This document shows, in pieces, positions 43,599 to 54,800 of a stretch of DNA of 64,000 nucleotides (its first letter is position 1; each line of letters begins with the position of its first letter). Under the pieces are notes generated by a model. The model had not been told where the DNA came from and searched no databases. It worked only from the letters and a program-made list of their open reading frames with translations. A program made the translations under genes and the position numbers. The DNA is taken from the NCBI GenBank assembly GCA_964410665.1, contig CAYPIE010000005.1, positions 1 to 64,000 on the forward strand. Direction: 5' to 3'. The DNA comes from CAYPIE01 sp964410665. Lineage in GTDB: Bacteria > Planctomycetota > Planctomycetia > Gemmatales > Gemmataceae.

Positions 43599-44357
43599 AT
43601 GTTGTCTTGGTTCGTTTCCATCGGCGAGGGGAGCTTGTTCGGCGTGAAAGCGTCCGCAGCAGCACTCGCGGCCATACGCTATCCTCGGGATGTTCTGTAC
43701 CAGATGTATACCATGCTGGTCGGGGCTCTACCTTTGAGTACCGTTGCGGGCTTGGCCCTCGGCGCAGTGATCTGGATGCATACCCATGCGGTGCTTGCTC
43801 GCACCGGCACGGAACACTACTTGCCGACCCTGCTGGCAGTGGCGGTGGTCTTGGAATTGGCACCGCTCGGGGCCGGACTCATCGTCGCGGCACGAACGGG
43901 TGCGTTTCTTGGTGCTGAGCTGGGTGCGATGCGGATCAGCGAGCAAGTCGATGCCTTGGAGATTTTAGGAGTGTCCCCGATGGCACGTTTGGTTGGACCC
44001 CGGATCCTCGCGTGCATCCTGATGATGCCCATCTTAGACGTGTTTATCGCCACACTGGCGATTCTGACGGGATTTGCCGCCGACCAACTGGTAAATGGGA
44101 CCAGCTGGCTTGCTTACCAGAGTGCCTTCCTTAGCGGACGCCAAAGTGAATTGTATTTGGCAGAGGTACTTCCCGCCGTGGCCAAGACCTGTGTCTTTGG
44201 CTTGTTGATCGGAATTGCCGGTTGCTATGCCGGTCTCACCGCGAAGGGAGGCACAGAAGGCGTGGGTCTGGCGGCTACCCAGGGAGTGGTGACCGCCAGC
44301 TTATTGGTACTGGCGGCCGATGTGGTGCTGGTTGGTTTGATCCAAGTCATCTGGTAG
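43599..44357 (+). CDS. MlaE-family ABC transporter permease
   Basis: A 252-residue inner-membrane permease of the MlaE/YrbE type, which moves phospholipids between inner and outer membranes with MlaF and MlaD-type partners. Five to six hydrophobic segments are present, with the family core LAPLGAGLIVAARTGAFLGA followed by ELGAMRISEQVDALEILGVSP and the C-terminal CYAGLTAKGGTEGVGLAATQ. I choose the ATG at 43599; in-frame codons upstream overlap pheS and are not family-like. There is no obvious Shine-Dalgarno. Neither the MlaF ATPase nor an MCE protein is encoded next to it. Confidence 0.9.
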   Translation: MLSWFVSIGEGSLFGVKASAAALAAIRYPRDVLYQMYTMLVGALPLSTVAGLALGAVIWMHTHAVLARTGTEHYLPTLLAVAVVLELAPLGAGLIVAARTGAFLGAELGAMRISEQVDALEILGVSPMARLVGPRILACILMMPILDVFIATLAILTGFAADQLVNGTSWLAYQSAFLSGRQSELYLAEVLPAVAKTCVFGLLIGIAGCYAGLTAKGGTEGVGLAATQGVVTASLLVLAADVVLVGLIQVIW

Positions 44358-44407
44358 AGCTCGCCCCACCTCCCTACCGAGGGGAGCGGGTCCGAAGGGG
44401 CGCTTGG

Positions 44408-45433
44408 TTAGCCCGGTAAACCCAAATCGGCGGGCAGATGTCGCCAGACGCTATGGACGTGGTTGGCGGGATTCCCCAAGGAATCGGCTTGGAGGTTCAG
44501 AAATTCTACGACAAACGTAGGACCTTGGATCCGATAAGTGTGGGGCTTCCCAGGTTCGGGGCTGCCGGTGAAGGCAAAGTAGATTTTGTCAAAGCCACCT
44601 TGGCGGATGCGTTGCATCTCGCGTCGCGCGAGTTTGGCGGGCATTCGATTGGCATAGGCCCGGAGCAGTTTACGAAGCGTGGTTTGTTGGGCCTCCGTCA
44701 TCTGTGCAGCCGGTAGTCCGACGGGCTCGCCAACTTCGGCTTGGGGTTGCTGCTTTATTTCCGGGAAATGCTTGGGTTGCAGTGCGCTCTTCTGCTGGTC
44801 GGGCGCCAGTGAGACGAACAAATCACGAGCGAGTCGTTCGACGCGTGGCAAGATGCGCTCGCCTTTTCGCTCACCGGTTTTGATCACTGCTGGATTGGCA
44901 CCAAAGAATAGAGGCGTGGTGGCCACGATCTCGCCCTGATCGATCAAAAAATTCACCGATAAGTGATGACCTTCAATACGCCAGCCCCATTTCCCGGTTT
45001 TGGACGGCTTCCCAAAGATCGCGAGAAAATACCACTTTGGATCGCGCACTGACCCCCCACCTTTCTCCAGCTCGTGGAGGATTGCCTCGAGGCCCATGAT
45101 CGTCTCGGCCTGAGCGAACCCCTTGGCACTCGTTCCCGTCCGCAGTAAAGCCATCATCGCCTTTTGCTGGGCCTCGTTTAGACGAAACAATCCGATGCCT
45201 TTACGCGTCGGCTGACGCATCCGGTCTTGCATGGGAATGAAATGCCAATTCAGGCGTTCCTTGCTGTCGATGGGGAACAGCGTCTGGTCGCGTTGTTCGG
45301 GCGCGAGTTGCTCCAGAAAGTTGCTCGCAGCATCCGCCATCTGCATGCCCCCAGGTGCCTGCGAGCGGGCCCACATCGATAGCCCCACCACGCTTACCAG
45401 CACGCTGGCCACGATCATCCCGCGGATACATTT
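44408..45433 (-). CDS. DUF3500 secreted protein
   Basis: A 341-residue exported protein with an N-terminal signal segment (about 4-25), matching the DUF3500 pattern: LFPIDSKERLNWHFIP (about 53-68), GIGLFRLNEAQQKAMMALLR, RDPKWYFLAIFGKP, WGWRIEGHHLSVNFLI and TPLFFGANPA. The biochemical function of the family is unknown. The start MKCIRGMIVAS is chosen because upstream in-frame codons do not resemble a signal peptide. It lies 152 nt downstream of the FHA gene on the same strand and ends 50 nt from the convergent MlaE permease gene. Confidence 0.9.
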   Translation of the reverse strand, partial: KCIRGMIVASVLVSVVGLSMWARSQAPGGMQMADAASNFLEQLAPEQRDQTLFPIDSKERLNWHFIPMQDRMRQPTRKGIGLFRLNEAQQKAMMALLRTGTSAKGFAQAETIMGLEAILHELEKGGGSVRDPKWYFLAIFGKPSKTGKWGWRIEGHHLSVNFLIDQGEIVATTPLFFGANPAVIKTGERKGERILPRVERLARDLFVSLAPDQQKSALQPKHFPEIKQQPQAEVGEPVGLPAAQMTEAQQTTLRKLLRAYANRMPAKLARREMQRIRQGGFDKIYFAFTGSPEPGKPHTYRIQGPTFVVEFLNLQADSLGNPANHVHSVWRHLPADLGLPG

Positions 45434-45585
45434 CATAGGTCGATTCCTCGCATCAAGCATTTCTTGAACCAAACGATTGGACTGAGTTCAAGGATAAGCG
45501 ATTTACACGGAAGGGGAAATGGGGGAGTGCAGCGAAGTCAATCACTCAGTCGCGAAGCGAAAAGAAAGGTGCCAGTCAACCAGGA

Positions 45586-46281
45586 TCACTGGTCAACTTG
45601 GGTGGCGTCGGGATCGCCATCATGCCAAGGCGGGGGCTGGTCGCCTGTGGTGATCAAAAAACGGAGGCGTTGATCACATAAAGTAATTTCATCACCAGAT
45701 CGCAGGCGGATGGGACCAATCAACTTGCGACCATTCACGGCAGTCCCATTCTTGGAGGCAGTATCGTGGAGTTCGCAGGTGAGATCCGAATGTACCACAA
45801 TGGTGCAGTGACGCCGAGACACCGAACCATCAGGAATGACCACATCGTTATCCGGGAGACGACCAATGCTGTTCAGACCCACCTTCAAGCAGACGACCAG
45901 ATCGCGACTCTGCAAGAAGCAAACCTGCGGAGAATTCTGAGACTGGGCCAGATCAGAGGCATCTGCCTTCCGAGTATGGCGGGATCGAGAAGGTCCAATT
46001 CCACTACTGGGTTGGCTATCCGCACCTCGGTGGCGTGGGTCGCTGGCAAACTCAATGGATTCGTGAAAGGTCCGGTCCTCGAATGAAGATCGGTCTTCGT
46101 GAGCACCGGGAACCACCGCATCTCGGGAGAGGGGTAAAACCGGATTCGAAGGCGAAATAGGAAAATTGCCCCCGGCAAGGGTCTGATCGCCGCAAGTCTT
46201 GTACAGAGCAGCTCGAGCACGGCGAAAATCATCTCGCCGTGAGCTCGAACCCAAATGGATGCTCTGAAAACGCGGATCCAT
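45586..46281 (-). CDS. FHA-domain protein
   Basis: A 232-residue protein. The first 120 residues are polar, Ser/Arg/His-rich and probably disordered; the C-terminal domain (about 135-215) is a forkhead-associated phosphothreonine-binding module with SIGRLPDNDVVIPDGSVSRR (Gly-Arg and Ser-x-x-His equivalents, here SRRHC) and SKNGTAVNGRKL. FHA proteins read Ser/Thr kinase signals; no kinase gene is in the window. I start at the ATG at 46281; in-frame codons extend 69 nt further upstream. It follows greA by 122 nt on the same strand. Confidence 0.85.
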   Translation of the reverse strand: MDPRFQSIHLGSSSRRDDFRRARAALYKTCGDQTLAGGNFPISPSNPVLPLSRDAVVPGAHEDRSSFEDRTFHESIEFASDPRHRGADSQPSSGIGPSRSRHTRKADASDLAQSQNSPQVCFLQSRDLVVCLKVGLNSIGRLPDNDVVIPDGSVSRRHCTIVVHSDLTCELHDTASKNGTAVNGRKLIGPIRLRSGDEITLCDQRLRFLITTGDQPPPWHDGDPDATQVDQ

Positions 46282-46403
46282 ACCCAAGCCTGAGCTAAGA
46301 CAGTGGAAGCGGAACCGTAAGATCCGACCAAAGAAGCGAGAGATTACCACAATCCAATAGTACTATTTTAGGCTCAAAAAAGGCGTTCGCCAATGGAAAT
46401 CCT

Positions 46404-46883
46404 TCAAGCGAAGGAAATATCGAGAATCTCAAACCGAATTGTGCCGGCTGGGACCTCAATTTCGGCGACCTCTCCACACTTCTTGCCAAGTAAGCCCTTG
46501 CCGATGGGACTCGTGGTCAAGATGCGGTTGTTATCCGGATCGTCTTCACCAGGTCCAACCAACTGATAGATTTCCTCTTCATCGAGGTCAAGGTCTTTGA
46601 TGCGGACTCTGGAGCCGAACACGACTGTATCCGACGGCAAAAGGTTTGGATCGACGATTTGTGCACGCGAAAGTTGATCTTTGAGCAGATCAACGCGCGC
46701 TTGTAAGATTCCATGATCTTCGCGTGCGGCGTGATATTCGGCGTTCTCACTCAGGTCACCCAGATCCCGAGCTGCGGCAACGCGCTTGGCCGCCTCAATC
46801 ATTTCGATATTCATCAAACGATCCAGTTCGCCTTTTTTCTTCTCATACCCTTCGCGGGTCATCGGGATGCGGTCTTCCATCAT
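46404..46883 (-). CDS. greA: Transcription elongation factor GreA
   Basis: A 160-residue factor that enters the RNA polymerase secondary channel and stimulates transcript cleavage in backtracked complexes. The N-terminal coiled coil (about 8-75) carries the acidic tip in ARDLGDLSENAEYHAARE; the C-terminal FKBP-like domain includes SPIGKGLLGKKCGEVAEIEVP. Length equals E. coli GreA (158). GAGGAG lies 7 nt before the first of two consecutive ATGs, which sets the start at 46883. It lies downstream of the M42 peptidase gene and upstream of the FHA gene. Confidence 0.96.
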   Translation of the reverse strand: MMEDRIPMTREGYEKKKGELDRLMNIEMIEAAKRVAAARDLGDLSENAEYHAAREDHGILQARVDLLKDQLSRAQIVDPNLLPSDTVVFGSRVRIKDLDLDEEEIYQLVGPGEDDPDNNRILTTSPIGKGLLGKKCGEVAEIEVPAGTIRFEILDISFA

Positions 46884-47042
46884 CGGTTGACTCCTCGTAT
46901 TGGAACCTATCCCAAGCTCAACGGTGAGCGGCCCGAGCGTCGGAGCAGGGCCTCCCAATCAAACGAAACCGTCCACTCTCTCAGCGAACTGGCAAGGCCA
47001 GGGAGCCAAGAAGGTGTCGGCAGGACACTTGCTATTTCAGGG

Positions 47043-48119
47043 TCAGGGGGTCCAGTCGTGATCGGCGGCCACGCCTACGCAGAATTCCGCGAGCAGTTGC
47101 GCGGCGTGTTCCAGATCCTCAAGGTGTACCATCTCCACCGGGGTATGCATGTACCGGTTGGGGATGCCAATCAAGCCGGTCGCCACACCCTCGCGGCTGA
47201 TCTGCATCGCGTTCGCGTCGGTCCCAGTGGCCCGGGCTACGCCGCGGAGTTGGACCGGAATCCGATTGGTTTCGGCACAGACCGCGAGTTGGTCTAAGAC
47301 ACGAGGGTTGATATTTGCTCCACGAAACAGGACCGGGCCTCCCCCGAGTCGAATATCGCCGACTTGTTTTTTATCCGCCCCTGGGGTGTCCGTGGCATGA
47401 CAGACATCCACCGCCAGCCCCACGCCTGGGTGGATCCCGTAGGTGCTAGTGATTGCTCCACGTAAACCGATTTCTTCTTGAACGGTGGAGACGCAATACA
47501 CGGCTGCTTTCAAGTCGCGGTCCTTGAGAAGACGCAGTGCCTCCAAAACGGTCCAAAGCCCGACCTTATCATCCATCCCTGCCGAGGCAGCCAACTGATT
47601 TCGCATCGGACGATAACTCAAACTTAGTGTTACTGGATCGCCGTGGCGGACAATACTTTCGGCATCGGCACGATCCTTTGCACCGATGTCGAGCCAAACC
47701 TCGGTGAACTGAGGTACTTTGCTGCGTTCTTCGGGCGTCAATAAGTGGGTGGCTTTGCGGGCGATCACTCCGGGCACTGGCCCTTGCCGGGTCCACACGG
47801 TCAGTTGTTGGCCCAAGAGGATTTGCATGTCCCAGCCCCCAATCGGCTGGACATAGAGGAATCCCTCGTTGTCGATATGTTGGACCAGCAGGCCGATCTG
47901 ATCGCAATGCCCAGCGAGCATGATCTTCATGGCCCCGGAACCGTGATCTCGGGGGAAGCGGGCGGCGATCACATTGCCGTGTCGGTCGGTCGTGACCTCA
48001 TCGGCAAACTCCGTCGCCCACTGCCGCACCACCGCTTGGATCGGCTGCTCATACCCGGAGGGACTGGGCGTCTCAAGCAATTCACGGAGCAAGGCGTGTG
48101 ATCGATCATGCAGCGCCAT
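47043..48119 (-). CDS. M42-family metallo-aminopeptidase
   Basis: A 358-residue cytoplasmic peptidase of the M42 (glutamyl aminopeptidase/TET, FrvX-like) family with a two-metal site. Metal-binding and catalytic positions are visible: AGHCDQIG (His), SAGMDDKVG (bridging Asp), VQEEIGLRG (catalytic and ligand Glu), LAVDVCHATD (Asp) and RYMHTPVEMV (His). The members form large dodecamers that trim peptides after proteasome-like degradation. The start is the ATG at 48119 with a GAGAAG upstream. It lies between ndk and greA on the same strand, about 270 nt after ndk. Confidence 0.93.
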   Translation of the reverse strand: MALHDRSHALLRELLETPSPSGYEQPIQAVVRQWATEFADEVTTDRHGNVIAARFPRDHGSGAMKIMLAGHCDQIGLLVQHIDNEGFLYVQPIGGWDMQILLGQQLTVWTRQGPVPGVIARKATHLLTPEERSKVPQFTEVWLDIGAKDRADAESIVRHGDPVTLSLSYRPMRNQLAASAGMDDKVGLWTVLEALRLLKDRDLKAAVYCVSTVQEEIGLRGAITSTYGIHPGVGLAVDVCHATDTPGADKKQVGDIRLGGGPVLFRGANINPRVLDQLAVCAETNRIPVQLRGVARATGTDANAMQISREGVATGLIGIPNRYMHTPVEMVHLEDLEHAAQLLAEFCVGVAADHDWTP

Positions 48120-48388
48120 AGTGCTTCTCAAAAGTCAAGTCGTCAGCAACCGGGTCCCGGAGGAGAGACCTTACCATCGGCGTGAACGAGACAGTATATG
48201 GGGGTAAAGAGAAACGATCCTACGCAATACGTTATAACAATGTTGTGAAGGTCCGAGATTTTCCGTACGGGGGGATGCCGAGCAGGGTGGCCAAACCCGT
48301 TCAGATAAAGTTCAGTATTGACCGTCCTGGGGCTTCTGACAAGGTGAAAATCCCCCCGCGATCGGATTCCTTTCCTAGCCAGCAAGGT

Positions 48389-48835
48389 TTAGCCAATCCA
48401 GTTCGCATCGCTCACGGCGAAGCTGACCAACTCGTTCGCTTGGAACCATAAAGCGATTTCACTGGCGGCATTCTCGGGGGAGTCTGAACCATGGATCAGA
48501 TTATTCTGAATACTCAGGGCAAAATCGCCGCGGATGGTCCCGGGAGGCGATTTTGCTCCATCGGTCATTCCCATCAGACTTCGTACTACTGCCACGGCTT
48601 CCCGCCCTTCCAAGACCACAGCTACGGTAGGACCAGAGGTCAGGAACGCTAACAAGGATTCATAAAATGGTTTGTCTTTATGTGCTGCATAATGCTGTTC
48701 TGCCAGGCCACGGTCAGCTTGCACCAGCTTCAGACCGGCCAGCCGTAAGCCTTTGCGTTCAAAGCGTCCAATTAGTTCGCCAACCAGACGTCGTTGCACA
48801 CAATCAGGCTTGAGTAAGATCAGCGTCTTTTCCAT
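48389..48835 (-). CDS. ndk: Nucleoside diphosphate kinase
   Basis: A 148-residue enzyme that equalises nucleoside triphosphate pools by ping-pong phosphate transfer through a histidine. It opens MEKTLILLKPDCVQRRLVGE and carries the active-site segment NLIHGSDSPENAASEI (His at about 115); other family features are KPFYESLLAFLTSGP and TIRGDFA. The length is that of the usual 140-150 residue family. It lies 58 nt downstream of the giant secreted-protein gene. Confidence 0.97.
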   Translation of the reverse strand: MEKTLILLKPDCVQRRLVGELIGRFERKGLRLAGLKLVQADRGLAEQHYAAHKDKPFYESLLAFLTSGPTVAVVLEGREAVAVVRSLMGMTDGAKSPPGTIRGDFALSIQNNLIHGSDSPENAASEIALWFQANELVSFAVSDANWIG

Positions 48836-48892
48836 GTAGGACCTCGTGGAGGATAGAATCGTTTGCTCACATCTCCTTGCCGATCATCCTCG

Positions 48893-51800
48893 CTAGAAAC
48901 GCGGTAACCGGCCAGAGTTTGCTGCCAATTCGCCTGAACCCTGGGAAAGACGCATCCAGCGGACCAGGCTGGCCAGCAACCAACCAATCCGATAGATCAT
49001 GGCCAAAATCGGTACAACCAACAACACCAGACCGACTGGAACATCCAACATCAACAGGCCAAGCAGACCAATCAGGGCCGCTTGTTCTGGCCGGGTCTTG
49101 GGGCCAGCAAGCAACCATAGGATGAACAAAGAGATACTCAAAGTCACTAACATCGATTCCCGGAAAATTCGGTCAAGGCCACCATCCTGAGCCAGGGTGA
49201 CCTGGCTCTCTTTGGGAAATGGCGATAGGAAACTCACTGGTAGGGGATCGGTCCCCGCAAAGCAGACCGGAATACCTTGACGGAAGCTGGCGTGATAGGG
49301 TGGTCGCACGGATGCCGAAACAGGACCATGCAGCGACGCAAACTTCGGATCCACGGGCCACGCCTGGGATAGACCGCTCAGTCGCTCCTCAAGGCTGGGG
49401 GCAGGATCACTACTCATTGACGCAGGGCGAGTCAGCCGCCACGCTTGCATCCAGTGCTTGGCCATCGGCAGCGGCGTCAAAGCTCCCGATCCGATCGGAA
49501 TACTGCCTAGGCGGTGCTCCCACAATTGTCTTTCGCCTAGTTCGAGCAACGCTTCAATCCGCAACTGGTCGGCATCCGCCGCTGGTACGGGTCGAGCGAC
49601 CTTGGTGGCTTGGCTCGAAAAGCTCGGTAGCTGCCAGGTCCATAGCCAACGTTTGGGTGCCACAGGTTCGCCTTGCCAGAACCAGCGCGGCTTGGACCTG
49701 GGCACAGCGCTGACCTCGGGGCATTGCCAATACACATCAATCTGGTGATAGCCTGGTCCGATAGCTGCTGTGAATCGCCTGTCATCGGCAACGGGTCGCG
49801 GCTGGAGATCCAGATAAACCTGTAGAATCCTTCCAGGTAGACCTAACTCGCCTTCCAGAACGCCTGCTTCGGCTGCATAGAGAAAGCCTTGAGCTCGGCC
49901 AATCCCGCCTGGACTGACCCGCGCTAAACCCAGGTCCATGAATGCAAACACCAGGGAAGGACGCACTGCGAAGCTCGCCGGCCATTGACGGCCACGCAGC
50001 TGACAATCTGCTTGGTGGGTCGTCCAGATGCGTAGATTATCAAGCGGCGTAAGAGCAGCCTGAAAGGCTTTGGGGAGCGTGTTCTTCGCGGCGGTCTGCA
50101 CTCCGCATTGCTGAGTGACTTCCAACGAACGATCCGTGAGCACCAACCATTGCCGCACGCGAGCCGAGGGATGTGGAGAAGCAGTTTCATCACTGGCTGC
50201 ATGGCTTAAGCGGACCTGGGGCATATGCCAAGCACGATCCCAGCTATGACGCATGGGAGTCCGCAGGCGTAAGGTTGCCAATGGTGTTGCTTGGCCGAGG
50301 TCTGAAGCTTCAATGATCCAGGACCGGGTCGAAGCGTCTGCGGGCTCAGGATAGGCTTGCCAACCCCGAGGTAACGCCAACTCCGTAGGCTCCGCTGCCA
50401 GGGTCTGGAGAGGGCTGGCGAAGACGATTTCCAATCGGAATGCTTGGGGACGTCTTGGCTTAAAGCTCGCTTGTAACCAGAGCTCATGCGTCAGCCCCCG
50501 AGGGTTGCTGGCGAGGCGTTGCAAAAGAGCAAACTCGCTTTCCTTAGCCAGACCGTAAAAACCAATCTTGCCACCATAACGATCACTTTTACCACGGAAG
50601 CGGCGTCCTTGTTGGTTCCCCGGAAGCGGGCTTCCCGTGAGATTATGCAAGTTTCGCTTATCTTCCTGGATCCACCAGGACCCGTTGGGGATGATCTGCA
50701 GCGTGGTTTGGGCAGTCTGCACGTTGTCAGAATAATTCAATAGCTGGGGTAAATTCCATACCTGAATGCGTCGATTCTTGTAGGGCAATCCCTCCCCTTC
50801 TGCTTCGAGACGGAGTTCGATGCTTTGCCGCGGTACCAGGAGCCAAGCTTGGACGCGTCGTCCTTCTTGAAACCATCCCTCAAGACCGTCGCCGGTCACG
50901 GTACGCAGTTTCACTCCAGGGGGGATCGTCCATTCCAGCGAGCTCAAGGCACGCCCGTTGGACGTCCAGTTTACCTGGGCCACGACCTGTGCTTGGCGGG
51001 TATCCACAGTCCATTGGAGGTCCTGACGCACCTCGATTACTGGGCGAGTTACGGCTAGCTGCGGTTGCAGCGGAGCACTGCGCTGGTCGAGACGTTGGTA
51101 GATCTCATCGGGGGGCAATAGGTCTTGGACAAAAGGAACATTGCGCCACAGACTATCCTGGAAGACTTCCTCGGGATAATCCCGGAAGTCCTCCTGGCGG
51201 GATACCTCGACAAGCTCGAGCTTGTCGAGGTGATAGCCGACATACGTCGTCTTGTTGCCTTCTTCGTCGCTTGTCGGGATGCCCAATCTGGGCCGGGTGC
51301 TCAAGCGTCGTCGCGGAAATAGTTCTAGTACCAGGCGCCCCCGGCCACTCAGCGGGATTTGGAGGCTAACCTCCAGCAGTTGCGCAGCGTCCTCAAGGGG
51401 TAGCAGTTGCCAGTCCCGAACCCAACCGGTCGCCGGATCGGGACGATTTCCATCTTGACCCTGGACTTTGAGCTGCGTCAATTCGAGACCTGCCGGGATC
51501 CGCACCCGCAGACGGGTCAGCGATCCTTGGTCGACACGATAGTCAAACAGCGAGATGAGTCGCGACTTGGCCGGACTCAGGTACCAGACGCTCGCTTCAT
51601 CAATGCGCAGCACTGGATTCTCTCGCTCGGGCCCATCAATCCGCCAGTGCAATCGTATCCGTGTTGCTCGTCCCAGGTCGGCACGAAGAATGCGCTGGTT
51701 ATCCTGGATCTGTTGCTGCCAGGCGCCACGCCAAGAACGTAAGCGGAGTTGCTTTACCTCGTTCGGTGCAGTGAAGCTTAATTGAGCGAAGGGAATCTCC

Positions 51801-54800
51801 GGAACCTGGAAATCGACTTCGTAAAGGCCTCGGTCGGTCTGGATCGGCACCGTAAACTGGACTTTGAGAATGTGTCTTCCGACCGTGCGAATGGGAATAC
51901 GAAAACCTTGGCCCAGGGTGTTCGTCTGGTCTGTCTCGGGCAGCACCTCTTTGCCATCAAGCTGAGTGTCCGTCAAGTTCACCGGACCCAGTGGGATCCG
52001 GACGGGCTCAGACAGCTCTGTTTGGACGTCTAACTCCATGATCGCTTCGAAATGCACGCGCCCAGCCTCAGGAGTCCCGTGATACTTCACAGAGCGAAGC
52101 AAAACGGTCGGTCGGGGATCGCGTGCTTGACACGCCTGCGTGATCCGTTCTAGTAAGGATTCAGAGATCAGAACCTGTTCTGGCTGCTTGGCGTCCTTGA
52201 GTCGGAACAAATAAACTTTGGGTAGCTCGATTTCTTGAGCGTGCGTCGCCATGCCCAGACCCAACAACACTAGCACGACAAGCCGTCTAGCCAGTGCACT
52301 CTGCCGCAAGGATCGCCCCCGCACTTCCGGGTTGTCCCGACGTGGGGCAGGCGAGCCTGCGAACCATTGGCTCAGGGTGGCCCATCCGGCCACGACCAGT
52401 CCGGTCAAGGCGATCGGCTCGACGCACACCACCAGCGCAGAAGGGAGCCATATGAAAGCGGATCCAGAGAGCAACAGCCAGCCAGTCAGAAAGGCCCAAC
52501 GCCCACGCCAGCCCAACCCCATCAGACACGCGGTGACCCCTCCCAGCACCAGGGCGATGGTCCAGCCCAGCCAGCTTGCCTCAGCTTCCGCCACCACGGA
52601 TAATCGAGCAAATCGGCCCTGCGCTTCGGTCTGCCAGCGAGACCCGTTTCCCAAGTGGTCATCGTTGAGGACGTCCATCACCTCTTCTGGATTGCCATAG
52701 GAGGGTAAGCGATCGTGACGCCACCACTGAGCGAGGGTGCAAAATCGGCCTGAGGGATCGCACTGGGACTGAACCGCTTGCCGGGCTGCATTGCGTACCG
52801 AACTAGGAATCCCTTGTGCACTTGCGGAAGAGGTACGCCACAAGACTTCCTGGTGGAAACTGGTCAGGATCAGTTGTTGACCTGACCGCAGTAGAACCAG
52901 TCCTAAAGAAGCCAGAGGTCGCTCCGAGTCAACGGTGGTCGGAACTGACTGGTCCGGCGTATAACCAAGCCCATGGAGGGCAAGGGTATCCACGACCAAA
53001 CTCTCCGCGGCATCGTGGGCCCGCGCCACCGCATCAAACCAGTCGAGCACCCGTCGCGATCCCGTAGTCGTCTCGGGGATGGGCATAGGATCGACAACAG
53101 AGTTGGTCGGTGTCTCGCTCGAGCGGAACCACTGTCCCAAGATGTCGAAACACTGCCCCAATGAACCAGCCGAGTGGGCAACTAGTCCTGGTAGGGGCAC
53201 GGCAGGCGGCAAGGCCTGCAACCCGGGAGCCAAATGCCAGTGGCAACGGATCCCTCCAAGCGGCACCGGCAGAACCGGTAGGGGGATCTGCACGAAAGTT
53301 CGTACTCCAGGTCGGCTCCCTAGAAGCTCATAGACAACTTCCAACGAGACCGTGCCGACGTTCATTGGATACGGGAGTTGCCAGATTTGCTTCGAGGAGT
53401 GCTCGAGTGAAGCATGGTGGAGCCACTTACCCCCTAGAGCAAAGCCAAGTGGGCGTGCCTGGGCAGCAAGCTCTACTGGTAGCGTCGGCTGGTCCCAGTC
53501 GCTCACTTGGATCCGGAAACGACACAAAATCCTTCCGTCGGGGCTCAGATAACTATCCAACTGCCCGGAGGTGAATTGCGGAACGGAGCGGGATGCATCG
53601 GGGAAGGAGGAGGTCACCGTGACCTGGAATGAGTCTGCCGAAGTTGTAAAGGTCCAGTCATCGCCATGCCTACGAATCGCGTGCCTTGGGACACTCTGAA
53701 TCTGGACGTCTTGGATCCCGTCAGATTGGATCATTGCTCGCGAGCGTTGCTGTCGAGCACCGACGACATGCACAAGCGGTAGCGGACCTCGTAGGTTGGT
53801 GGTCTGTTGATGAAGCCGCAACGCAATCGGCTCGCTGAGTGGTTGCGTGAAGTGGAGCTGCCAGAAGGATGGCCATTGGCCGGAAACCTGGAGCGATTGC
53901 GTAAGCAGAGAATGCAATGGTCCTTGAGAGCCGAGCAGGAGCGTCGAGGGTAACACTGCGGTGAACGGCGAGGGCATCACGGCCTCAATGGGGTTGTTCC
54001 CACTGAGGACTTGACAGTCTTGGTAGTCCAGCCTTTTTGCACCGCTGCTGAGCACTAAGGTGTCGAGCCAACCTTGCTCCGGAGACACATGCAACTGTGA
54101 GTCCACTTGAATCGCAGACTCGTACCAGTGCACGGTAGCCTGACTGGTGACCGTGAAAGAGACCGGGGGGCTGCTCAAGACGAGGGAACCGGCGAATGGT
54201 TGTCCTGACGCTTCACCTTGCCAGGTGCGGTACACCTGTTGCTGCAGCAAGCCCGGGCGAAGTAGTCCACCGCAGAGCAAACTCAAAGTCTCCACCCCAG
54301 GGAAGGTTGCCAGAAGCCGCCCATGCGTGAGCTCAGGCTTGGCTTGGAACACCGGTGCGACTTGCACCTGCAGACGATATGCCTCCGATGTGCCACCGTC
54401 TTGAGAAAGATAGCTTGGCAGTGGCAGCTTTCGCGTTTCCCCGATCGGACCTCGAAGCGCAGCACGCGCTTCGAGCTGCCACTCCCAAGTCTGGTTCGAG
54501 CGATGGCTAGGAGGGACCACCAGTACCACAGTGTGCGGATCTTCAAGCAAGTAAGTCGGGCTTGACGGACGCGGCGACGGTTCGAGGGTAAACCCTGGGG
54601 GTAGACGGAGCACAATCGGCCCAGGGACACCCTGAGTGAACGTCGCGCTGAGCTTGCTGGTGAGCCGTTGCTCCGAACAGGTGATCCGCCACAAATGCTC
54701 CTGGCGCAATTGGTAGCGACGCGTGGGTGAGGCAAATCGGAGTTGTGGTCGGCGATGCAGCGATTGCGTCTCGCTTGGTGCCAACGAAGGTTCAAGGCTC

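Noticed and set aside
44358..44407. CTCCC/GGGAG hairpin between convergent genes as a bidirectional terminator
   Set aside because: The stem is short and no T-run follows on either strand.
49219..49713. 164-codon plus-strand frame inside the giant beta-rich gene
   Set aside because: It is antisense to a continuous 7-kb frame with consistent protein character and encodes nothing recognisable.
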